Assembly (NCBI GenBank): GCA_041660045.1
Contig: JBAZXA010000001.1
Location: 248,001-312,000 of the forward strand
Origin: WM-3-3 sp041660045
Lineage (GTDB): Bacteria; Pseudomonadota; Gammaproteobacteria; Methylococcales; Methylomonadaceae
Length of the DNA: 64,000 nucleotides
Direction: 5' to 3'
A model generated the notes under the pieces. It was not told the origin of the DNA. It saw only the letters and a list, made by a program, of their open reading frames with translations, and searched no databases. This document shows positions 24,910 through 34,500 of this stretch, one piece after another (positions within the stretch are counted from its first letter, which is position 1; each line of letters starts with the position of its first letter). Made by a program: the position numbers and the translations under genes.

Positions 24910-26877
24910 ATGTTAAAAGAGACTTTTTCACTTTCCGATACGGATTCTGTTATTACTGGCCAAAGCCATGTTCCGTTGATTTTAGACAGTGCAATTGTCC
25001 GGGCTAAAAATAAACTGTTCAGTCTGCAGAACAAAGCGGGCTATTGGGTATTTGAACTTGAGGCGGATAGTACTATCCCATCCGAATATATCTTAATGAT
25101 GCATTTTATGGATGAAATTAACCTAGAACTCCAGGTTAAGCTAGTGAAATATCTACACACAAAACAAATCGTTGATGGCAGCTATCCGCTTTATCAAGGA
25201 GGTTCTGGCGATATCAGCTGTACTATCAAGGCCTATTACGCTATGAAAATGGCGGGTGACCCAATCGATGCCAAACATATGGTTAAAGCCCGGGGATGGA
25301 TATTAGGACAAGGCGGCGCAGCTCGGGCTAATGTGTTTACCCGAATACTGCTGGCCATGTTTGAACAGCTGCCCTGGCGTGGCGTGCCTTATATTCCTGT
25401 TGAAATTATGCTGTTGCCTAAATGGTTTCCATTTCATATCGATAAAGTGTCTTACTGGGCGCGTACGGTCATGGTCCCCCTGTCTATTTTATGTACTTAC
25501 CGGGTTAAAGCACGCAATCCTCATAAGATCCATGTTCAAGAATTGTTCGTGACGCCACCGGCACAAGAAAAAAAATATTTTTCACATGTTAAAACACCGT
25601 TAGGCAAAAGTATTCTAGTTGTAGAAAAGCTGGCACGCTTGTTAGAACCCCTAATTCCAACTTTTATACGTCGAAAGGCTACCGCTAAAGCGCAGGATTG
25701 GTTTATTCAAAGATTGAATGGTTATGATGGTCTAGGGGCAATTTTCACGGCCATGGTGAATGCTTATGAAGCCATGGATTTACTAGGCTATCCAAAGGAT
25801 CATGAAAAATGTGTTATTGCCAGGGCCGCTATTGACCGTTTGTTGGTTATTAAGGATGACATTGCTTATTGCCAACCCTGTGTTTCACCGATTTGGGATA
25901 CTGGCCTTGTTTCGCTGACATTGCAGGAAGTTAACCGGCACGAAGTCGATTCACACATGCAGCGCGTTATTGATAAAGGATTGTACTGGTTAGCCAATAA
26001 GCAATTGCATGATGAGCCGGGTGATTGGCAACATCAGCGGCCAAATCTTTCTGGCGGTGGGTGGGCCTTCCAGTTCAGCAACAGTTATTATCCTGATGTT
26101 GACGATACCGCAGTGGTTGCGTTAGCGCTGTTTCAGGACAGTAATCCAGCGTTTGCAGGACATATTAAACGTGCAGGTAACTGGATTGCTGGTATGCAAT
26201 CTAAGAATGGTGGCTATGGTGCTTTTGATGCTGACAATACCCATGCTTATCTCAATTACATACCATTTGCCGACCACGGAGCGTTGTTAGACCCACCAAC
26301 AGCTGATGTCAGTGCCCGCTGTATCATGCTATTGGGAAAACTTGTCAAGCAGTCCCCGGAATATAAACAGGTGATCGATAAATGCATAACCTATTTACGT
26401 GATGAGCAGGAGAACGATGGTAGTTGGTTTGGCCGCTGGGGTAGCAATTACATTTACGGAACTTGGTCTGTATTAACGGGTTTTGAAGCAGCGCAGGTTG
26501 CTAATGACGATCCTTGTATTAAGAAAGCGGTTGTATGGTTAAAAGCAAAGCAGCGGGTCGATGGCGGCTGGGGCGAAGATGCAAAAAGTTATCAAGATGT
26601 GGCAGCACCTGGTGAATTTGATACTAGTACGGCATTCCACACGGCTATTGCGTTGCTGGCTTTAATGTCAGCAGGGGAAGGGGGCAGTAGTGAAGTTGTC
26701 AGCGGAGTGTATTATTTACTAAAAACTCAAAGGCCTGATGGCTTCTGGAAAGATGAATATTTTAATGCACCTGGATTCCCCAAAGTTTTTTACCTGAAAT
26801 ACCATGGTTACGATAAGTTTTTCCCGTTATGGGCGCTGGCCCGTTATCGAAATGTGCGTGTTTCAATGAAGTCATAA
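24910..26877 (+). CDS. shc: Squalene--hopene cyclase
   Basis: The enzyme cyclises squalene to hopene/hopanol, the first committed step of hopanoid membrane lipids. The 655 residues match the family. The catalytic acid motif is D396-V-D-D in YYPDVDDTAVV. Several QW-type repeats are visible (KQIVDGSYPLYQGGSGDIS, QENDGSWFGRWGSNYIYG, QRVDGGWGEDAKSY, QRPDGFWKDEYF). The conserved GFPKVFYLKYHGY segment is near the C-terminus. ATG 24910 is the start. No other hopanoid (hpn) genes are adjacent, so shc stands alone. It is typical of methanotrophs but also found elsewhere. Confidence 0.97.
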   Translation: MLKETFSLSDTDSVITGQSHVPLILDSAIVRAKNKLFSLQNKAGYWVFELEADSTIPSEYILMMHFMDEINLELQVKLVKYLHTKQIVDGSYPLYQGGSGDISCTIKAYYAMKMAGDPIDAKHMVKARGWILGQGGAARANVFTRILLAMFEQLPWRGVPYIPVEIMLLPKWFPFHIDKVSYWARTVMVPLSILCTYRVKARNPHKIHVQELFVTPPAQEKKYFSHVKTPLGKSILVVEKLARLLEPLIPTFIRRKATAKAQDWFIQRLNGYDGLGAIFTAMVNAYEAMDLLGYPKDHEKCVIARAAIDRLLVIKDDIAYCQPCVSPIWDTGLVSLTLQEVNRHEVDSHMQRVIDKGLYWLANKQLHDEPGDWQHQRPNLSGGGWAFQFSNSYYPDVDDTAVVALALFQDSNPAFAGHIKRAGNWIAGMQSKNGGYGAFDADNTHAYLNYIPFADHGALLDPPTADVSARCIMLLGKLVKQSPEYKQVIDKCITYLRDEQENDGSWFGRWGSNYIYGTWSVLTGFEAAQVANDDPCIKKAVVWLKAKQRVDGGWGEDAKSYQDVAAPGEFDTSTAFHTAIALLALMSAGEGGSSEVVSGVYYLLKTQRPDGFWKDEYFNAPGFPKVFYLKYHGYDKFFPLWALARYRNVRVSMKS

Positions 26878-27011
26878 GTTACAGCAATGTTGCTGAACTT
26901 TTCAAGTGGGTAGCAGTTTGCTATTCGATACGGTTGTTTTAACGTGGTGCATGCTCTAGTTATCGAACATGAATTATGTGAAACAGCAAACAACAATCTG
27001 GAGAACATACC

Positions 27012-27119
27012 ATGAGTAAAGGGCAAAATAGTGCTAAAGAAGATAAGAAAAAACCTTCTATGACGCCGAAAGAAAAGAAGGCAGCGAAAAAATCAAAGAA
27101 AGATGCCAAAAACGAATAA
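27012..27119 (+). CDS. Tiny lysine-rich protein, 35 aa
   Basis: A 36-codon frame (start MSKGQNSAKEDKKK, end AKKSKKDAKNE) with 14 lysines. GGAG lies 8 nt before the ATG, a good ribosome-binding site. Similar short MSKGQ..KKE.KKK proteins are known to me from other proteobacteria, with no assigned role. They may bind nucleic acid, as the composition suggests. It lies 134 nt after shc and may share its transcript. Confidence 0.6.
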   Translation: MSKGQNSAKEDKKKPSMTPKEKKAAKKSKKDAKNE

Positions 27120-27724
27120 AGGCAGTCTATTCACAAAAATCATATATTGAAGAGAATTCAGTAAGTTTTTTTGATGCATTTAACAGCGGCCGTTAAGCCT
27201 ATATTACGCAAAAGCCTTATTAAATACTGAGTTAGCCATCAAATACCTGCCTATTAGAATGGCTGGTTCTCATGAGAAATCTAAACCTGCGTCATTCTTT
27301 TGGGCACCGGGTTTGCATTATTTGTCAATTTAAGGCGAACCGGATTTATACATACTAGTTCAGTGCAACTGGTCTCTGGCAAATGTACGTTAGCGCACTG
27401 TGAGAGGGTAAAGAAAAATGTCTAATTACATAAAGTTTTCGCATGGTTAGATAGTTTCAGCCATGTTTCGTTTTAACGATGAAATTCTTGTCATCACAAC
27501 CAGCAATTCTAATTGCGTTATTCAGTTCGCGTTTAAGGCCAGGAAAAATCATCAGGCATCGTATAGACATTGATCCTGTGAGTTGTAGCAAGTTTGTCCG
27601 CTCTATGCATAACAGCGCAAGTAATCGATAGCGCAGAGTTTGCCATGGCTGAGATGCTGCTTTGGTAGACAAAAAGACTAAGCAACTACACGTGCACATC
27701 CACCAATAATCCTTAGGTATAAAC
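27120..27724. other. Non-coding stretch, about 600 nt
   Basis: No convincing gene. A 96-codon minus-strand frame at 27457-27747 begins inside the 5' end of the next gene, is rich in Cys/Trp/Ser and lacks family features; I take it as chance. No terminator or RNA gene was recognised. Confidence 0.4.
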
Positions 27725-28012
27725 ATGAAAACTAAAGATGAATACATAGAAAATTTTACATCAGAACTAAAAGCCTGGAGTACTCAAATTGATCTGTTAT
27801 CTGCCAAAATGGAAAAATCAGCTGGCATGTTAAAGCTCAAATATATTGAAGATGTCAATGCATTACATGCTAAACAAAATACTGCAACGGAGAAGCTAAA
27901 AGAGCTTGAGGCTTCAAGTGCAGAAGCATGGGAAGCTGCCAAAGAAACCGCGGAAAAGATTTGGGACGATCTTAGGATCGGCATGGCTAGTGCTACTTCA
28001 AAATTTAAATAA
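27725..28012 (+). CDS. sll1863-like coiled-coil stress protein
   Basis: The 95-residue all-helical protein begins MKTKDEYIENFTSELKAWS. It has heptad-like patterns through residues 10-85 and the KELEASSAEAWEAAKETAEKIWDDL segment, which matches the small sll1863-type stress-response proteins as I recall them. There is no signal peptide, so it is cytoplasmic. These proteins are often induced by salt or general stress, which fits its position between hopanoid synthesis and the cyclic glucan synthase-like gene. AGG lies about 9 nt before ATG 27725. Confidence 0.75.
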   Translation: MKTKDEYIENFTSELKAWSTQIDLLSAKMEKSAGMLKLKYIEDVNALHAKQNTATEKLKELEASSAEAWEAAKETAEKIWDDLRIGMASATSKFK

Positions 28013-28548
28013 GCAATAGGCCTAACAAGCGCTAAGTGTCGCCGAAGGTGATAGGATTTTCCTTATGGCACGATGGCTTCAAAGACAAATTTGAACAGCT
28101 TCAAAATTTAAGCAGGCTAATTTTCTGCAAACGGTATTAGCCTGCCTTCACAAATCTACGAATGTAAGCGTTATAGCTTACATGGCAAATAAAAGCTAAA
28201 TAGGCGGTAATTACTGATTCCGCAATCTCTCCACAGTATGAAACTTATGGGGTTTGTTATACCAGCCCAAAATCAGGTTACTAGCTAGGTTGCTTGGCTG
28301 GCTATTACCAATTGTTGGTGATAGAAAAACCATAGCACAGTGTCTTTAGCCGAAGTGCTATTAGCCTTTCATGCCAATTGGCATAGTCCAAAAAGCTCAT
28401 ATCGTCTGAAATATCAATTGTAAAGCCGGTAAGGGTCTGAGCTGTTTCTACTTATTTTATTGCTCCTGAATTCCTGGATGATGTCAGCAATAAACCCATC
28501 AACACTTTTACAGGTTTTGTGAAAGCAAATAATTAGGAGAAGTCAACT
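28013..28548. other. Non-coding stretch upstream of the glucan synthase
   Basis: About 535 nt without a credible ORF, tRNA or clear hairpin-T terminator. It presumably holds the promoter of the 28549 gene, but no confident -35/-10 pair was identified. Confidence 0.4.
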
Positions 28549-31500
28549 ATGGTAAAGCGGCACGAACAACGACGGTATAGCAGAATCGATAGTCCAGGCG
28601 GTGATGATACGCCTATCCGCTTCGAGTTATTTAGCACGGAACGCCTTGAGCAACACGCTGTCAGTTTAGCTAAAGCGCAAATCATCAGTAATAATAAAGA
28701 GGGGAGAAAATTAATCCCCAGGGTTCGCGAAAACTCCCGTGTGTTACTTGCCGCCTATAAGTCCGTGATTAAGTTAGTGCGTGAAAATCGTTCCATTACG
28801 CCAGCGGCTGAATGGCTGTTAGATAATTTTCATGTGCTTGAGGAGCAAATCAGCGGTATCCACGTGGATTTGCCAGAAAGTTATTACAAAGAATTGCCTA
28901 AGTTAGCAGAAGGTGTACTAGCAGGATATCCTCGCGTCTATGGTATTGCTTGGGCGTTAATAGCCCATACAGATAGCCGTTTTGCACCTGATCTGTTAAA
29001 ACACTTTGTACAGGCTTATCAAAGCATAGAAAACCTAACACTAGGCGAACTTTGGGCAATCCCAATTACACTACGGATTTTATTGGTCGAGAATCTTCGC
29101 CGCCTCTCTATCCGTATTTTACATTCCCAAACTGGTCGCCGCTTAGCAGACGAATTTGTTGATCAATATGAGCAAATAAGCGCGCAAATTGATAAATCTG
29201 AGCAATTGTTTCCGGTTGCAGTACTACCTACTGAAAACATGCGCCAAGCCTATGCCGTTCAGATACATCTGCGTTTGCACGATCCCCATCCAGGATCCGC
29301 TATTTCGCTTGAGTTCCTGAACGAATGGCTCAAAGAACAAGATCTAAGCTTGGATGATATTGTCCATCGGGAACACGCCGACCAAATCGCCGATAACCAG
29401 ACCGTACGCCATATTATTACTAGCCTGCGTGCGATTTCGACATTCGAATGGCCGCAGTTTGTTGAAGATGTAAGCGTTGTTGATGCATGCCTGCAAACAG
29501 ACGAAAGCTATGCGGCAATGGATTTTTTGACACGCGATCGCTACCGGCATGCTATTGAAGACCTAGCTCGGCGTTCAACCTATTCGGAAATAGCTATTGC
29601 TGAAAAGGTAATTGAAAAGATTCAAGATCAAACGCCTATTTCACCTAAGCTAGAACAACAGGAGCCAGGGTTTTATCTTATAGGTCCAGGGCGTTATGGC
29701 TTCGAACGGGAGTTGCGCTATAAACCCACCTTCAGGCAAAAAATCCTACGTGCTAATGTCGCCCATGCCGGTTTAGCTTATATGGGAAGCCTGAGTTTAC
29801 TGACGCTATTACTACTTGCCTTGCCAATCAGTGCGAGTATTAATGCGGGTCTCTCAGTATCTCAGTTACTCCTGCTAGGGCTGTTTTTAATCTTTCCGGC
29901 TTCGGATATTGCGGTTAGCCTGGTTAACCGATTTATTATAGGTGGTCTTCCACCAAGGCGCTTACCTCGCTTAGATTTAAAAGAGGGCTTGCCTGAATCC
30001 CTAAGCACGTTTGTTGTTGTGCCGACATTGTTTGTCAACGTAGACAGTGTTATCGATCAGGTTAACCAAATGGAGATCCGCTATCTGGCAAATCCTGACA
30101 CTAATATCAGCTTCGCTTTATTATCAGATTGGACAGATGCAGACCAAGAAAGTATGCCTGATGACATGCTTTTGTTGATCACCGCATCGGGCGCAGTAAG
30201 GGCATTGAATAGCAAATATGGTAAACAACATTTCTATCTGTTCCACCGTCAGCGGTTATGGAATCCCGGCGAAGGCAAATGGATGGGGTGGGAACGGAAA
30301 CGCGGCAAGTTACACGAATTTAACCGTTTATTACGTGGGGCGACGGATACTTCATTTTTGCCCCTAGAGGGTAAGCCTGCCTTAGCGCCCTGCGGTGTCA
30401 AATACGTTGTCACTTTAGATGCCGATACCAAGCTACCGATGGGTACTATAGTCCAGTTGGTGGGCGTAGCGGCGCATAAGCTTAACCAACCCATATTTGA
30501 TCCGGTATCCCAATGCGTGGTTAAAGGCTATGGTATTTTACAACCGCGTGTGACAGCGACGCTGCCATTAAGGGAAGAGCGCTCAATATTCCATCAAATT
30601 TTTGCTGGCGTAACGGGTACTGACTCTTATTCCAGTTCGGCATCAGAGCTTTATCAAGACCTTTTTGGCTTAGGCACATACTCTGGAAAAGGTCTTTATC
30701 ATGTTGACACCTTTGAAGCGGCCTTATCTTTACGGGTACCCGATAACACGCAGCTCAGCCATGATTTATTTGAAAGCGTCTTCGCCAGATGCGCCTTAGT
30801 TAGTGATATAGAGTTTTTCGACGAATTTCCATCCCATACTGAAGTGGCCGCATCGCGCGAACATCGTTGGACCCGCGGGGATTGGCAATTATTGCCGTGG
30901 ATCTTGGGGATACGCGGTAAAGGGATGCCAGTTATTGGGCGCTGGAAAATGCTTGATAATTTACGCCGGTCACTGTCGGCCCCGGGCGCTTTTATCGCAT
31001 TCATATTCATTTTTGCCATACCCAATACCCCTCAAACAATATTACTTGGATTTGTGCTTACCGCGGTGGCAATGCCAGTCATTTTAGCCATCATCAGTAC
31101 CTTAACTATGCCAGTTAAGGACAAACTGACAGGCACTTATATACGATCTGTGAGTAAAAATATTCTATGGGCGAGCGTTAATAGTGCAATAGCCTTAATT
31201 TTTTTAGCCCAGCATGCCTGGCTAATGATTGATGCTATATTCAGCACACTAATCCGCTTGTTTATCACTAAGCGTCAATTGTTGAAATGGGTTACTGCAT
31301 TGCAGGCTAAAGGTGATTCCAGCCATGCTTTAAAAAACTTGATTAAACCTTTAGGTATCTCATCAATAGTTGTTGTAAGCAGCGCTGCGATTGTCTTGAT
31401 ATGCAATCCGGCAAATATTGCAGTTGCTATACCTTTTTTACTGTTATGGTGGTTGGCACCCTTGTTGGCGCGTACACTTAGCCTTCCACCTAGACGTGAT

Positions 31501-34500
31501 GTTGCCGAATCCTTACAAGCCAAGGATTGCGAGCGTTTACGTTTGATTAGCCGACGCATTTGGCGTTTTTTTACAACCTTTGTGACTGTGGAAGAGCATT
31601 TTTTGCCGCCAGATAATTTTCAGGAGGATCCTCAGCCAGTAATAGCCCACCGCAGTTCACCCACAAACTTTGGTCTTTATTTGCTATCTGTCGTGGCTGC
31701 CCGTGATTTTGGTTGGCTAGGCATCATGGACACCCTAGACCGTTTAGAAGCAACTTTAAAAACGCTGAACACACTGCCGCGGTTACACGGTCATTTTTAT
31801 AATTGGTACGATACGCGCGACCTGCATTTGTTGGCTCCCAGTTATATTTCAACGGTAGATAGCGGTAATTTGGCGGGGCATTTGTTGACTTTGTCACAGG
31901 CGTGTCAGGCTATGTTGAAACAACCAATCCCACTCACTTTGGCGTTGGTGGGTTTGCATGACACACAACAGCTGTTTATGGCTACGCTTAATAAAAGTAT
32001 TGAAGATCGAAATTTTCAAACGGTAACGTTAAAAGAGCTCCGACAAAAGGGCATAAAACTTGGTAAAGTTTTGCTTAGCCGTCCGTCGAGCCTGACTGAA
32101 TGGAGCCATTTATGGAAAAACTTATCACGCTCCGGTAAAAATATTGAAGATCTCGCGCGGACTTATGCACTTGAACTAAACGCTGTCGATAATAACGAAA
32201 TACTTGAATGGGCAACATTGTTAAGCCATGACATTGAGTCGCACATACGCGATATCAATACGTTAATGCCATGGTTACATTTTAACAGTGATAATAAAGC
32301 TAAACACGATTTGGACATACAGCAATCCTTACAACAGTTTTGTTTAGAAAAGTTGAATTTAGAGATGCCTTTAGCTGAGTTTTCGACATGCTATCAAGCG
32401 TGTTTGGCCGACATCCAATCAGCCTCTGTACACAAGATACCCGCCAATGAATGGGCTGAGTTATCAACGTTATTGGGTAATGCCAAACTCAATGTAGATA
32501 ACTTTAGCGATAAACTGAAAAGCTTAGCTGCTCAGTTTGACAGCTTATTTTTAGACATGGATTTCAGTTTTTTGTACGACACTAGCCGTCATATGTTTTC
32601 ACTCGGTTACCAAGTCTCAGAAGGTAAATTAGACCCTAGTTTCTATGATTTGCTGGCGTCAGAAGCGCGGCTTTCCAGTTTTGTGGCCATTGCTAAACGG
32701 GATGTGCCAGCTGAGCATTGGTTTCACTTAGGCCGAAGGGTAATTCGCGCTGCACGCGGTACCGTATTGTTATCTTGGTCGGGATCCATGTTTGAATACT
32801 TGATGCCTTCTTTGGTGATGTATACGCCACGTTACAGCTTGCTTGACCAAACTTGCCGGCTAGTGGTTAAACGGCAAATTGAATATGGCAAAGAATGTGG
32901 TGTGCCATGGGGCGTTTCTGAATCGGCTTTTAATGTCCGCGACCTACAATTTACGTATCAATATTCTGCTTTTGGTGTACCTGGGCTAGGGATGAAACGA
33001 GGCTTAGGTGAAGAACTGGTTATTGCGCCATACGCTACTGCTTTGGCTGCAATGTATCTTCCACATGCGGCTGTAGAAAACTTTGCAGACTTAGAAAAAA
33101 TTGGTGCTTTAGGCCGTTATGGTTTTTATGAAGCGCTTGATTATACGCCAATTAGACTAGCTGAAGGCCAAAAGTTCTCGCTAGTGCGCTGCTATATGGC
33201 ACATCATCAAGGCATGTCCTTAGTGGCTTTATCCAATGTTGTACACGACGGCGCGATGCGTCATCGGTTTCATCAGTCTCCGATGATCCAATCTGCCGAC
33301 TTATTACTGCATGAACGCATCCCGACCGGCTCAGATACCATCAACATACCGTTGCTTGAGGAACTCAGCGATATTAAGGAAATTGTCCAGCCGGCTGTAC
33401 GTCGTTTGCCATCACCTACAGCATTGGTGCCGTCTACACATTTATTATCAAATGGCCGATATTCGGTAATGATTACAGCGGCCGGCTCTGGTTATAGCCT
33501 TTGGCATAAACAGGCTGTTACGCGCTGGCGTGAAGATGCCACCAAGGATGCTTGGGGCAGTTACATCTATTTGCGCGATGTAGACAGTGGCAAGGTTTGG
33601 TCTGCCGGATACCAGCCAACTGTGGCAGCTCCGGAACAATATGAAGCTGTTTTTGCTGAGGATCTAGTCCGCATTACCCGCACAGACAACCTCATCGTGA
33701 GCGCGCTGGAAATTGTTGTATCGCCTGAAGACGATGCTGAAATCCGGCACCTCAGTTTGACCAATAATGGGACACGAACTAGGGAAATTGAAATCACCTC
33801 CTATGCTGAGATTGTGCTTGCGCCCTTATCTGCCGATATTGCCCATCCGGCTTTTTCCAATTTATTTATACAAACAGAATATTTGCATCAAGTCCGAGGA
33901 CTAATCGCCCACCGGCGGCAGCGTTCAACACATGACCCTATGGTTTGGGCGGCCCATATTATTGCTGATGGCCGAATTGGGGATAGAATTCAATATGAAA
34001 CTGATCGTGCCCGCTTTTTAGGCCGGGGCCAAACACTTCGAAAGCCTATTGCGGTAATGGATGGACGGCCGCTGTCCAACACCGTAGGAGCCGTTCTCGA
34101 TCCAATTTTCAGCTTACGCACGCGGGTTGTAATTCCAGCAGGTGGGACGGAACGCGTTACCTTTACAACCTTAGCTGCCGATTCGCGGGAAGCAATCGTC
34201 AATGCCGCTGACAAATATCACAATAGCGCTATATTTGAGCGTATTTCATCTATGGCATGGACGCATGCACATGTTCAATTGCATCATTTGCGTACTAAAC
34301 CAGATGAAGCACAGTTGTTTCAGGAACTTGCCAATCATTTGATTTTTACAGACCCCACCCTGCGGGCATCAGGCAAGTTGATGCAGTTGAACAACCAAAA
34401 TGTGACAGGATTATGGCGCCACGGCATATCAGGTGACCGCCCAATTGTTTTATTAAGCATTAAAGAGCCGGAAGATCGGGCCATTGTTGAGCAATTACTG

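Noticed and set aside
27457..27747. 96-codon minus-strand frame
   Set aside because: Starts inside the 5' end of the sll1863-like gene, no ribosome-binding site, Cys/Trp-rich composition, no recognisable family.
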